Shown in pieces: positions 27,572-36,683 of a stretch of DNA of 64,000 bases; within the stretch, counting starts at the first letter, position 1; each line of letters begins with the position of its first letter. The position numbers and the translations under genes were made by a program. The DNA is from Kitasatospora sp. NBC_00458 (GTDB lineage Bacteria > Actinomycetota > Actinomycetes > Streptomycetales > Streptomycetaceae): positions 7,473,001-7,537,000 of the forward strand of contig NZ_CP107904.1 of NCBI RefSeq assembly GCF_036013975.1, in the 5' to 3' direction. The notes under the pieces are model-generated. The model was given only the letters and a program-made list of their open reading frames with translations. It was not told the origin of the DNA and did not search any database.

Positions 27572-28135
27572 TCAGTACAGCAGGGTCGGTTTGCCGGCCC
27601 ACCAGTTGCCGGGGGCCCCGGGGTCGCGGCTGGTCCAGAACTCGACGATGCCGGAGACGAATTCGGCGGCGGAGAGCCGTCCGTCGCCGTCCAGGTCGAG
27701 CCGTCGGAACGCCTCGTCCGAGTCGTCGCGGGAGAGGGCGGAGAAGTGGCCGCGCTGGAAGACGAAGAACTCGCCCGCGTCGACGGTTCCGCTGCCGTCC
27801 ACATCGGCGATGGCCATGAACGCCTCGGCCAGGGTGCCGAAGACGGCCCGCGCGGCGGCCGGGTCGTCGGCGACCGTCCGGGTGGAGGCGATGAACTGCT
27901 CGCGGGTGATCGAGGTGGCGCCGGGCGGCAGGTGGGCGAGGTGCAGGTCCCGCCAGATGGCCAGGTAGGCGCCGACGATCCGCTCCTCCTTCACCGACCC
28001 CTCGGCGTGGCCGAGCGACCGGGCCACCGCGTGTCCCATCAGGACGTGGTCGTGCTCGGTGAGCAGGCCGTCCCCGTCGGCGTCCAGATGGTCGAAGCCG
28101 TGGTTGATCTTGGCGATCAGCAGTTCCTCCGACAC
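27572..28135 (-). CDS. EF-hand calcium-binding protein
   Basis: A 187-aa soluble acidic protein with three clear canonical EF-hand loops: DADGDGLLTEHD (about 18-29), DVDGSGTVDAGE (about 110-121) and DLDGDGRLSAAE (about 144-155). A fourth, degenerate hand may exist near residue 60. This resembles calerythrin and the actinomycete CabB/calexcitin-like calcium sensors or buffers. No signal peptide is seen, so it is cytoplasmic. Partners are unknown. Confidence 0.92.
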   Translation of the reverse strand: MSEELLIAKINHGFDHLDADGDGLLTEHDHVLMGHAVARSLGHAEGSVKEERIVGAYLAIWRDLHLAHLPPGATSITREQFIASTRTVADDPAAARAVFGTLAEAFMAIADVDGSGTVDAGEFFVFQRGHFSALSRDDSDEAFRRLDLDGDGRLSAAEFVSGIVEFWTSRDPGAPGNWWAGKPTLLY

Positions 28136-28278
28136 CGTGCCCCCTCGGTTGGTGCTCGCTCCGAAGTCTGCACGCTAACCCGCCGTCGCGTGATCGCGCA
28201 GCCGAAGCCGCCAACAGCCCGGCGAGGCCGCCGACGGCCGTGGTCGGCCGCCGGCGGCCCCGCCGGTGGGGGAGCGGT

Positions 28279-28767
28279 TCAGCCCGTGCCCGTGCCCTGG
28301 AGCGCGGCGTCCGCCAGCCGCTCCGCCAGGCCGCCGAAGGCGGCGCCGAGCTCCTCGTCGGCGATACCCCCGGCGTACGCCTGGAAGGTCAGCGCGGCCT
28401 GGGCCTGGACGGCGGGGGTCGCGTACGTCCAGTCGATCGGGTAAGGCTCGCCGGGCGGCCACGGGAACGGCCAGTGCTTCGGCCACGGGATCCTGCCGTG
28501 CGGGGTGCCGCACCAGTCGTCGCCGACCTCGGTGAGGATTCTCCCCACGTCGCCGTCGGAGAGGCGGGCGGTGATGGCGGCGTTGGCCACCGCGTTGACG
28601 GTGGCGGCGACGGCGAGCCGCAGTTCCGCGGCGCCCGGCGGGATCGGCTGCGGGTTGAGCGGCCTGCCCCCGCCGCCGGCGTCGGCGAGGTGGACGTGCC
28701 GGGTGGGGCCCAGGACGGGCAGGTGCGGGACGATGCCGTCGATCGCCTCGGGATGGAGACGGCCCAA
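28279..28767 (-). CDS. Uncharacterised protein, start uncertain
   Basis: The frame ending at 28279 encodes a protein not recognised, with HPEAIDGIVPHLPVLGP, NAVANAAITARLSDGDVG and a tryptophan/proline-rich IPWPKHWPFPWPPGEPYPIDW. The frame is open to 28890 but has no good start except TTG 28767. An ATG at 28807 with a ribosome site (GGAGAAGGGG) reads MGFVRQSANLL and then runs out of frame; removing one T near 28776 would join it to this protein. Either a one-base insertion has broken the 5' end or a weak start is used. The TTA in the ATG frame would disappear after the join. It follows the ABC transporter operon on the same strand. Confidence 0.55.
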   Translation of the reverse strand: MGRLHPEAIDGIVPHLPVLGPTRHVHLADAGGGGRPLNPQPIPPGAAELRLAVAATVNAVANAAITARLSDGDVGRILTEVGDDWCGTPHGRIPWPKHWPFPWPPGEPYPIDWTYATPAVQAQAALTFQAYAGGIADEELGAAFGGLAERLADAALQGTGTG

Positions 28768-28914
28768 CAGGTAACAGGAGGTTGGCGGACTGGCGGACGA
28801 AGCCCATCGGGGACCCCTTCTCCGGGAATGCGCGGTCACTGCCGGTGGTCGATCGTAGACGGAGCGACGCCGGAGGAGGGGGACCGACACAGCGGCGCGG
28901 GCGCCGCCGGGGCC

Positions 28915-30732
28915 TCAGTGCGCGGCGGCCAGCAGCTCCCGGGTGTACTCGGTGTGCGGCGCGCTGAACAGCTGGTCCCGTCCGGTGGACTCGACCAGCC
29001 GGCCCCGGTGCATCACGGCCACCCGGTCGCAGAAGTGCCGCACCACCGCGAGGTCGTGGGAGACGAACAGGAAGGCGACGCCGAGCCGTTCGCGCAGCTC
29101 CATCAGCAGGTTGAGCACCTGGGCCTGGACCGAGACGTCCAGTGCGGAGACCGGCTCGTCGGCGATGATCAGCCGGGGCTCGGGGGCGAGTGCGCGGGCG
29201 ATGCCGATCCGCTGCCGCTGGCCCCCGGAGAACTCGTGCGGGTAGCGGTCCAGGTGCGCGGCCGTCAGGCCGACCTGCTCCAGCAGTTCGGCGGACCGGT
29301 CACGGCGTTCCGCGGCGGTCAGCGCGGTGTGCAGGCGCAGCGGGGTGTCCAGCGTCCGGGCGATCGTGCGGCGGGGGTTGAGCGAGGCGTACGGGTCCTG
29401 GAAGACCAGCTGGATCTCCTTGCTGAGCCGCCGCCGGAGCGTCCGGTCGGGGGCGGTGGCGTCCACGCCGTCGTACCGGACGGTCCCGCCGGTGACGGTC
29501 TGGAGGCCGGCCAGGACGCGGGAGGTGGTGGACTTGCCGGAGCCGGACTCGCCCACCAGGCCGAGGGACTCGCCGGGGGCGATGCGCAGGCTGACGCCCT
29601 CGACGGCCCGGACCGGTTCGGGGCGCCGGCCGGGGAAGCGGCGACGGCCGGGGAAGTGCACGGCGAGGTCCTCGACCTCCACCAGCCACGGGGCCGGCCG
29701 GGAGGCGGCGGCCCGGTCGGGGGCGGCGCCGCCGCTACGGCCGTCACCGCCGTCACCGTCCCGCGAGGCACCCCGCGCGGCGAAGGAGTACGAGGGCGAC
29801 GGGTCGTCGACCGTCGGCAGCGGCGTGCCGGGCACCGTCTCCAGGGTGAGCGCCGCGCCCACCAGGGCCCGGGTGTACGGCTGCCGGGGCGAGGCGAGCA
29901 GCGAGGCGGTCGGCGCCGTCTCGACCTGCTCACCGCCGCGCAGCACCAGCGTCCGGTCCGTCGTGCCGGCGACCACGCCGAGGTCGTGGCTGACCAGCAG
30001 CACGGCGGTGCCGTGTTCGCGCTGCAACTCGCCCAGCAGGTCGAGCACCTGGCGCTGGACGCGGGCGTCGAGCGCGGTGGTCGGCTCGTCGGCGATCAGC
30101 ACGTCGGGGTCGTTCATCAGCGCCATCGCGATCATCACGCGCTGCCGCATGCCGCCGGAGAACTGGTGCGGGTAGTCGCGGACCCGGGCGGCCGGGATGC
30201 CGACCCGGTCCAGCATGTCGGCCGCCCGCCGCCCGGCCTCGGAGCGCCCGGCGCCGGGGTGGTGCAGCCGGTACATCTCGGCGAGCTGCGCGCCGACGCC
30301 GTGGAACGGGCTGAGCGAGGTGAGCGCGTCCTGGAAGACCAGCGCCACCCGGCCGCCGCGCACCTCGCGCAGCACCGACTCCGAGGCGCCCACCAGCTCC
30401 TGTCCGCCCAGCCGGATCGAGCCGGTGACGGTGGTGGTGCGCGGGTCGTGCAGGCCGAGCACGGCGAGCCCGGTCGCGGACTTTCCGGAGCCGGACTCGC
30501 CTACCAGGCCGAGGACTTCACCCCGGGCGAGGTCGAAGGAGAGGCCGTGGACGGCGGTCACGGGGGAGCCGCCGCGCGGGTCGGCGAAGGTGACGGACAG
30601 CTCGCGGACGCTGAGCACGGGCTCGCCGGCGGCAGCCCCGGCGCTCCCCCCGACGGGTGCGGGTGCGGGTGCGGGGGTGGGCGCGGGACCGGGGACGGGC
30701 GCGGCGGCCGGAGTCGTGGCGGGCTCGGTCAT
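28915..30732 (-). CDS. Fused double ATPase of a dipeptide/nickel-type ABC transporter
   Basis: A 605-aa protein with two complete ABC domains. Domain 1 (about 40-290) has Walker A GESGSGKSA, signature FSGGMRQRVMIAMAL and Walker B VLIADEPTTALD; domain 2 (about 345-600) has GESGSGKST, FSGGQRQRIGIARAL and LIIADEPVSALD. Each carries the oligopeptide-type extension. This is a DppD-DppF (GsiA-like) fusion. The first 35 residues are Pro/Ala repeats. It is the last gene of the four-gene transporter set and powers import of oligopeptides or similar ligands. Confidence 0.93.
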   Translation of the reverse strand: MTEPATTPAAAPVPGPAPTPAPAPAPVGGSAGAAAGEPVLSVRELSVTFADPRGGSPVTAVHGLSFDLARGEVLGLVGESGSGKSATGLAVLGLHDPRTTTVTGSIRLGGQELVGASESVLREVRGGRVALVFQDALTSLSPFHGVGAQLAEMYRLHHPGAGRSEAGRRAADMLDRVGIPAARVRDYPHQFSGGMRQRVMIAMALMNDPDVLIADEPTTALDARVQRQVLDLLGELQREHGTAVLLVSHDLGVVAGTTDRTLVLRGGEQVETAPTASLLASPRQPYTRALVGAALTLETVPGTPLPTVDDPSPSYSFAARGASRDGDGGDGRSGGAAPDRAAASRPAPWLVEVEDLAVHFPGRRRFPGRRPEPVRAVEGVSLRIAPGESLGLVGESGSGKSTTSRVLAGLQTVTGGTVRYDGVDATAPDRTLRRRLSKEIQLVFQDPYASLNPRRTIARTLDTPLRLHTALTAAERRDRSAELLEQVGLTAAHLDRYPHEFSGGQRQRIGIARALAPEPRLIIADEPVSALDVSVQAQVLNLLMELRERLGVAFLFVSHDLAVVRHFCDRVAVMHRGRLVESTGRDQLFSAPHTEYTRELLAAAH

Positions 30733-30764
30733 GGGACGGGCTCCAGGAAGGGCGGGGGCGGGGG

Positions 30765-31757
30765 TCAGCTGAGGCGGATGCGCGGGTCGAGCCAGGCGAC
30801 CACGAGGTCGGCCAGCGCGACGAACAGCACGACGAAGCAGGCGGCCAGCAGCACCGCGCCGACCACGGCCGGCAGGTCCTGCCCCTCGACGGCCTCGGTG
30901 GCGAACCGGCCGATGCCGTTCAGGCCGAACACCGTCTCGGTGATCACCGCGCCGCCGAGCAGGGCGCCCGCCTCCAGGCCGAGCAGCTGCACCAGCGGTC
31001 CGGCGGCGCCGCGGGAGGTGTACTTGAGGTGGGTGCGGAGCAGGCCGAGGCCCTTGCCGCGCGCCGTCCGGACGTACTCCTCGTTCATCGTCTCCAGCAG
31101 CTGGGAGCGCGAGAGCCGGGCGAAGACGGCCGAGTTGACGAAGCCGAGGACCAGCCAGGGGAGCAGCATCCCGCCCGCCCAGGCGGCCGGGTCGGTGGCC
31201 GGCGGGGTGTAGGAGGGCAGCGGCAGCAGTCCGGTGGTGTAGACGAGCCCCCACTGCGCGACGTACCCGAGGAAGTAGATCTGCACGCTGGCGCCGACCA
31301 GGGTGAAGCCGGAGAGCAGCTTGTCGGTCCGGGTGCCGTGGCGCAGCGCGGCGACGAAGCCGGTGCCGAGCCCGAACAGCAGCAGGAAGGCGAGCGCGCC
31401 GGCGGCCAGCGAGACGGTGACCGGCAGGTGGTCGACCAGCGCGTCGGTGACCGGCTGGTGGAGCCGGTAGGAGTAGCCGAGGCAGGGCGCGTCGCAGTGG
31501 ATGACCGAGCCGTCGACGTCCTTGATGTCCCGCCCGGCGACGACCCCGGTCAGGTAGTCGGTGTACTGGGCGAGCAGCGGCTGGTCCAGTCCCATGCTCG
31601 AACGGACCGCCGCGACCTGGCCGGTGTCGCAGCGCGGGCCGCAGGCGGCGCGGGCCGGGTCGGCGGGGGCGGCGTAGAAGAGGGCGAAGGCGGCGGCGGA
31701 GACCGCGGCCAGGACGGCGATCGCCTGGAGGATCCGCCGCAGGGCGAAGGAGAGCAT
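30765..31757 (-). CDS. ABC transporter permease, DppB type
   Basis: A 330-aa inner-membrane permease with six segments and the binding-protein-dependent loop EYVRTARGKGLGLLRTHLKY (EAA-like). The N-terminus RRILQAIAVLAAVSAAAFALF is typical of DppB/OppB. An unusual periplasmic insert with four cysteines (ACGPRC, IHCDAPC) follows the first helix, as seen in some actinomycete homologues. It is 32 bp from the ATPase gene. Confidence 0.92.
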   Translation of the reverse strand: MLSFALRRILQAIAVLAAVSAAAFALFYAAPADPARAACGPRCDTGQVAAVRSSMGLDQPLLAQYTDYLTGVVAGRDIKDVDGSVIHCDAPCLGYSYRLHQPVTDALVDHLPVTVSLAAGALAFLLLFGLGTGFVAALRHGTRTDKLLSGFTLVGASVQIYFLGYVAQWGLVYTTGLLPLPSYTPPATDPAAWAGGMLLPWLVLGFVNSAVFARLSRSQLLETMNEEYVRTARGKGLGLLRTHLKYTSRGAAGPLVQLLGLEAGALLGGAVITETVFGLNGIGRFATEAVEGQDLPAVVGAVLLAACFVVLFVALADLVVAWLDPRIRLS

Positions 31758-31889
31758 GGTGGCCGGTCCGAATCAGAGGGCGTCGGGAGCGCGTCGGGGG
31801 CGTCGAGTGCGTCGGGGGCGGCCCCGCCCGCGCGGACCGTCGCGCGCCGTGGCGGGCGCGGCGGGCGGGGCCGCCGGGGGCTTCGGGCG

Positions 31890-33644
31890 TCAGGACTTCA
31901 GGTAGACCCAGGCCAGGCTGACCGAGCCGTAGATCGGGTGGATGAACGCCCCGCCGACGTTGGCGCCGCGCAGCTGGTTCATGTTCGGGTAGGCGAACGG
32001 CAGCACCGGCAGCTCCTTCATCACGGTCTGCTCCAGCGCGTACAGCTCCTTGGCCTTCTGGCGCGGGTCGCCGATCTGGTTGATCCGGTCGATCTCCTTG
32101 TCGACCTCGGCGTTGCGGTACCGGGCGGAGTTGAGGTCGCTGTTGGCGCGGCCGTCGAAGGAGAACGGGATCAGCGTGGAGGGCGTCGGCCAGTCGACCG
32201 AGCTGGTCTCCTCCCACAGGTCGTAGGGGGAGTCGGCGCGGTGCGTCTCGTCCAGCAGGGCCTTGGGGTCGATCGGCTTGGGCACGATGGTGATGCCGGC
32301 CTTGGCGAAGCCGTCGACGAGGACCTGGGCGATCCGCTGCCCGTTGGGCGTGTTGGCGTACGCGTAGGTGAGCGGGGCGGGTGCCTGCTTGGCCTTGGCG
32401 AGGGCGGCCTTGGCCGCCTCCGGGTCGCCCTCCGGCTTGGCCGGGTCGAGGTCGTACTTCTGCCAGTCGACGAGCGCAGGCGAGCTGAGGGTGGTGGCGA
32501 GTTCGCCGGCCCGGGTGCCGCCCTGCACCTGGCGCGCCTGCTGGCGCGGGTAGGCGAGGTTGAGCGCCCTGCGGACCTCCAGGTCGGCCACCCGCTCGTT
32601 GTTGATCATGAGCTGGGTGACGAAGGCGCCCTGCCGGCCGGAGACGACCAGTTCCTTGGCCTTGGGGTCGGTGTCCACGGTCTGGTACAGCTCGGGGGAG
32701 AGCTGGGTGGCGACCGTGGTGGCGTCCGCTCCGCCGTCGCGCCCGGAGAGGATCTCCTGGTTGATGTTGAGCGCTTCCTTGCCGAAGGTGAAGACGAACT
32801 TCTCCGGGTACTGGTTGCGGATCGGGTCGGTCTCCGGCTTCCAGTGCGGGTTGCGCTCCAGCACCAGCCGGGTGTTCTGGACGTGCTCGACGATCCGGTA
32901 CGGGCCGCTGGAGTACGGCAGCCGGTCGTAGTCCGTCCCGGTGTCCTTGTCCTTGCGCACCGGCGAGGAGGAGGACTGCGCGGCCATGTACGGCACGTCG
33001 GCCTGCGGCTGCGGGAAGTGGAGGACGAGGGTGCGGTCGTCCGGCGTCTCGATCGCGGCGAGGTCGCCGTCCTGCGGGCCGCCGTACTTCTTGCGGGCGT
33101 CGTCGTAGCTGGCCTCGCCGGTGAGCCACTGCGGCCAGTACGGCGGGCCGACCTCGTAGCCCTTGCCGAAGCTGCGCTGGATGCCGTACTTGACCTGCTG
33201 GGAGGTGATCGGCTGGCCGTCCTCCCAGGCCACCCCCTCCTTCAGCTTGTACGTCCAGGTGCGGCCGCCGTCGGCGGGGGTGCCGGTGTCGGTGGCGAGG
33301 TCGCCGACCAGCTTCGCCTTGCCGTCCACCACCTGGTACTGGGTGAGCTGGCGGCCCCAGAGCAGCGAGGTGTTGTAGGCGGCGCCGGCGTACACCTTCT
33401 GCGGGTCGAGGTGGCGGAAGTCGGTCGCGTTGTAGACGTTCACCGTGCCGCCCGCGCGGGCGCCGGGGACGGCGGGGGCCGGGCCGGCGCTCTCCTTCTC
33501 GGTGCCGAGCGCGGCGGTCAGCGGCGAGGCGTCCTTGGCCGCGGCGGTGCCGCCGGTGCCGGTGGTGCTGCCCGCGCCGGCCGAGCAGGAGGTCGCCAGC
33601 AGGGCGGTCGCGACGACGGCGAGGGACGGTCTGATCCAGCGCAT
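31890..33644 (-). CDS. Extracellular solute-binding lipoprotein, family 5
   Basis: A 584-aa substrate-binding protein. MRWIRPSLAVVATALLATSC is a lipoprotein signal (cleavage before Cys20; the lipobox ATSC is slightly atypical), followed by a Gly/Thr-rich linker. The body has family 5 landmarks: LDPQKVYAG, YKLKEGVAWEDGQPITSQQV and RVADLEVRRALNLAY. It would capture a peptide or related ligand outside the membrane. Lipidation by Lnt-type machinery is expected. Confidence 0.93.
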   Translation of the reverse strand: MRWIRPSLAVVATALLATSCSAGAGSTTGTGGTAAAKDASPLTAALGTEKESAGPAPAVPGARAGGTVNVYNATDFRHLDPQKVYAGAAYNTSLLWGRQLTQYQVVDGKAKLVGDLATDTGTPADGGRTWTYKLKEGVAWEDGQPITSQQVKYGIQRSFGKGYEVGPPYWPQWLTGEASYDDARKKYGGPQDGDLAAIETPDDRTLVLHFPQPQADVPYMAAQSSSSPVRKDKDTGTDYDRLPYSSGPYRIVEHVQNTRLVLERNPHWKPETDPIRNQYPEKFVFTFGKEALNINQEILSGRDGGADATTVATQLSPELYQTVDTDPKAKELVVSGRQGAFVTQLMINNERVADLEVRRALNLAYPRQQARQVQGGTRAGELATTLSSPALVDWQKYDLDPAKPEGDPEAAKAALAKAKQAPAPLTYAYANTPNGQRIAQVLVDGFAKAGITIVPKPIDPKALLDETHRADSPYDLWEETSSVDWPTPSTLIPFSFDGRANSDLNSARYRNAEVDKEIDRINQIGDPRQKAKELYALEQTVMKELPVLPFAYPNMNQLRGANVGGAFIHPIYGSVSLAWVYLKS

Positions 33645-33731
33645 GGCGAATCTCTCCTTGCCCCGGGGGCCGGGGCGGCTAGGTGAACGGTGTGACGGGG
33701 GAGGGAAGGTCTCGGGGGAGGACGGAAGGCC

Positions 33732-34760
33732 TCAGCGGGCGGCGCGCGGGTCCAGCGCGTCCCGGACGGCGTCGCCGAGCAGGTTGAAGGCGAGGACGAA
33801 GAGCAGCAGCGCGACGCCGGGGAAGAACATGTACGTCGGGTCGGCCTGGAAGACCTCCGAACCGCGGGAGATCATCCGGCCCCAGTCCGGGATCGGTTCG
33901 CTGATGCCGACGCCGAGGAAGGACAGCACCGCCTCGGAGGCGACGAACGTCGGCACCGCCATGGTGGCGTGCACCAGCAGTTGCGCCCGGACGTTCGGCA
34001 GGAGTTCGCGGAACACGATGTGGAATCCGCTCGCGCCCATGGCCCGTGCGGACTGGACGAAATCCCTTTCCCGGAGCGACCGGACGGCGGCCCGCAGGGA
34101 AAGCGCGAGCGGAATCCAGCCGAACGCGGAGAACACCAGGATGAGGACCAGGAACTGCATCCAGTCGGGTTCCGCGGTGCCGGGATCGACCAGCCGGGAC
34201 TGGATCACCGGGCTGAGCGCGAGCAGCAGGAGCAGCGTCGGGAACGCCAGCAGGACGTTCGAGAGGAAGCCGAAGAGCCGGTCGGTGAGGCCGCCGAGGT
34301 AGCCCACCGCCACTCCGGCCAGCACCCCGAGGGCGGTGGTCACGGCGGCCGAGACGAAGGCGATCAGCAGCGAGGTGCGGATGCCGTACAGCAGCTGGGT
34401 GAGGACGTCGCGACCGAGCCCGGGTTCGAGGCCGAACCAGAACTCGCCGGAGATGCCGCCGTTCGGCGCGATCGGCAGGCCACCGTCGCTGAGCAGGCCG
34501 GGAGCGTTCTGGCCGTAGTGCTCGGTGGGGTTCTTGCCGTACAGCGCGGCGATCAGCGGGGCCGCGAGGGCGAGCAGCAGGAAGAGGACGACGACGGCGA
34601 GGGCGACGGCTCCGGTGCGGTCGCGGCAGACGCGCCGCAGCAGGCTCTTCGGGGCGGGTGCCGGGGAGGCCGCCGGGGCGGGCTCCCGGGCGGGGCCCGG
34701 GGCGGGCGTCCGTGGGCCCGGCTCCGCGTCCGGCGCTGCGACTGGTTCGACCACTGCCAT
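33732..34760 (-). CDS. ABC transporter permease, DppC type
   Basis: A 342-aa permease with a Pro/Ala-rich 37-residue N-terminal tail, then the first helix and the OppC/DppC core: GTDxLGRD-like GLEPGLGRDVLTQLLYGIRTS and the EAA loop DFVQSARAMGASGFHIVFRELLPN. Six membrane segments are visible. It is the first gene of the operon permease C, binding protein, permease B, ATPase. The 424 bp upstream are shared with the divergent glyA leader. Confidence 0.92.
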   Translation of the reverse strand: MAVVEPVAAPDAEPGPRTPAPGPAREPAPAASPAPAPKSLLRRVCRDRTGAVALAVVVLFLLLALAAPLIAALYGKNPTEHYGQNAPGLLSDGGLPIAPNGGISGEFWFGLEPGLGRDVLTQLLYGIRTSLLIAFVSAAVTTALGVLAGVAVGYLGGLTDRLFGFLSNVLLAFPTLLLLLALSPVIQSRLVDPGTAEPDWMQFLVLILVFSAFGWIPLALSLRAAVRSLRERDFVQSARAMGASGFHIVFRELLPNVRAQLLVHATMAVPTFVASEAVLSFLGVGISEPIPDWGRMISRGSEVFQADPTYMFFPGVALLLFVLAFNLLGDAVRDALDPRAAR

Positions 34761-35067
34761 GAGAGGCGTACTCCCCGAATTCTCCGCCGCCCCGTGGGTG
34801 AGGGTGCGCTGACCTGTATTTCCGGGCGGCCGGTCCGGGGGTTTCCCGGGGGCCGCCGATCGCCATCAGATCGGATACCAAGGGAGTTCCGCAAATCATT
34901 CCGGAGGCCTGTGTCGGGCTTTGTTTCGTGCATTGTGACGGCTTCATTCCGCCGCAATACTGCCGTTGCAGTAGAACGGACATAGCCGGACAAAAGTCAT
35001 GTCATGTCCGCCGTCGTCCCGCATTTTGAGATCTCCGCCACAGGAACCGTGGCATTGGTACGATTCC

Positions 35068-35160
35068 GGCGGGCCGCGACTGGCGCGCACGGATGGAATC
35101 GACCATCGGGAAGCGGTCCCGTGCCGAATCACGATCAAGTTGCCGAGCGCCTGGGCCGTC
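35068..35160 (+). promoter_or_regulatory. ZTP (pfl) riboswitch upstream of glyA
   Basis: The leader contains GCGACTGGCG (35076-35085), a hairpin GGATGG/CCATC, then CGGGAAGCGGTCCCG (35107-35121), a variable spacer and GAGCGCCTGGGC (35145-35156). These are the conserved parts, in order, of the pfl/ZTP motif, which senses ZMP/ZTP (a sign of low formyl-folate) and often controls glyA. It ends about 25 nt before the glyA ATG, so it may act on the ribosome site. The rest of the 424-bp gap (34761-35067) shows no feature I can name. Confidence 0.85.
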
Positions 35161-35184
35161 CGAACCTCCCTCCAGGAGACCGCC

Positions 35185-36642
35185 ATGGCCCAGCAGCCCC
35201 ACACGGCCGCCAGCCCCGGTGCCAACACCGCGTTCCGCTCCGCCCTCGACGCCGTCCGCGAGGTCGAGCCGCGGATCGCCGCCGCCATCGGCCGCGAGAT
35301 CGAGGACCAGCGCGCCTCCCTCAAGCTCATCGCCAGCGAGAACTACGCCTCCCCGGCCGTCCTGCTCGCCATGGGCAACTGGCTCAGCGACAAGTACGCC
35401 GAGGGCACCGTCGGCCGCCGCTTCTACGCGGGCTGCCGCAACGTCGACGACGTCGAGGCCATCGCCGCCGAGCACGCCCGGGCCCTGTTCGGTGCCGACC
35501 ACGCCTACGTCCAGCCGCACTCCGGCATCGACGCCAACCTGACCGCCTTCTGGGCCGTCCTCTCCCAGCGGGTCGAGAGCCCCGCGCTCGAACGCGCCCG
35601 GGTCCGCAACGTCAACGACCTCACCGACGAGGACTGGGCCCGGCTGCGGCAGGAACTCGGCAACCAGCGGATGCTCGGCATGTCCCTGGACACCGGCGGC
35701 CACCTCACCCACGGCTTCCGCCCCAACATCTCGGGCAAGATGTTCGACCAGCGCAGCTACGGCACCGACCCGGTCACCGGCCTGATCGACTACGACGCGC
35801 TGCGCGCCACCGCCCGCGAGTTCCGCCCGCTGATCCTGGTGGCCGGCTACTCCGCCTACCCGCGCCGGGTCGACTTCCGCAGGATGCGCGAGATCGCGGA
35901 CGAGGTCGGCGCGACGCTGATGGTCGACATGGCGCACTTCGCCGGCCTGGTCGCGGGCAAGGTGCTCACCGGCGACTTCGACCCCGTCCCGCACGCCCAC
36001 ATCGTCACCACCACCACCCACAAGTCGCTGCGCGGCCCGCGCGGCGGCATGGTGCTCTCCACCGCCGAACTGGCCGAGCACGTCGACCGCGGCTGCCCGC
36101 TGGTCCTCGGCGGCCCGCTCTCCCACGTCATGGCCGCCAAGGCGGTCGCCTTCGCCGAGGCCCGCCGTCCGGAGTTCCGGGCCTACGCCCAGCAGGTCGT
36201 CGACAACGCGCAGGCGCTCGCCGAGGGCCTGCTGCGCCGCGGCGGCACGCTGGTGACCGGCGGCACCGACAACCACCTCGTCCTCGCCGACGTCTCCGGC
36301 CACGGCCTGACGGGCCGGCAGGCCGAGGCGGCGCTCCTCGACTCCGGCATCGTCACCAACCGCAACTCCGTCCCGCAGGACCCGAACGGCGCCTGGTACA
36401 CCTCCGGCGTCCGGATCGGCACCCCCGCGCTCACCACCCGCGGCCTGGGCGTCGCGGAGATGGACGAGATCGCCGCACTGATCGACACGGTGCTGCGCGC
36501 CACCACGCCCGCCACCACCGCCGCCGGCGCCCCCTCCAAGGCGCAGTACGTCCTCGACCCCGCGGTCGCCGACGGCGTCGCCAAGCGCGCCGCCGACCTC
36601 CTCGGCGGCTTCCCGCTCTACCCGGGCGTCGACCTGGCGTAG
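35185..36642 (+). CDS. glyA: Serine hydroxymethyltransferase
   Basis: A 485-aa PLP enzyme making glycine and 5,10-methylene-tetrahydrofolate from serine. The PLP lysine is Lys280 in TTTHKSLRG, with SLKLIASENYASPAV near residue 48 and EGTVGRRFYAGC near 72. It belongs to the longer form (about 480 aa) found in many actinomycetes, with a 35-residue insert after the first domain (around ARVRNVNDLTDEDW). The ATG follows AGGAG by 7 nt. Control by the ZTP riboswitch in front is expected: low one-carbon status should raise expression. Confidence 0.95.
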   Translation: MAQQPHTAASPGANTAFRSALDAVREVEPRIAAAIGREIEDQRASLKLIASENYASPAVLLAMGNWLSDKYAEGTVGRRFYAGCRNVDDVEAIAAEHARALFGADHAYVQPHSGIDANLTAFWAVLSQRVESPALERARVRNVNDLTDEDWARLRQELGNQRMLGMSLDTGGHLTHGFRPNISGKMFDQRSYGTDPVTGLIDYDALRATAREFRPLILVAGYSAYPRRVDFRRMREIADEVGATLMVDMAHFAGLVAGKVLTGDFDPVPHAHIVTTTTHKSLRGPRGGMVLSTAELAEHVDRGCPLVLGGPLSHVMAAKAVAFAEARRPEFRAYAQQVVDNAQALAEGLLRRGGTLVTGGTDNHLVLADVSGHGLTGRQAEAALLDSGIVTNRNSVPQDPNGAWYTSGVRIGTPALTTRGLGVAEMDEIAALIDTVLRATTPATTAAGAPSKAQYVLDPAVADGVAKRAADLLGGFPLYPGVDLA

Positions 36643-36649
36643 CCGCCCC

Positions 36650-36683
36650 GACGGGGGCGGGGCCCACCGGCCCCGCCCCCGTC
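36650..36683 (+). terminator. Terminator of glyA
   Basis: A perfect 15-bp G/C stem with a CACC loop, 7 nt after the glyA stop. The following 500 bp to 37200 contain no gene I can support: C-rich sequence, then ordinary upstream region for the methyltransferase gene. Confidence 0.8.
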
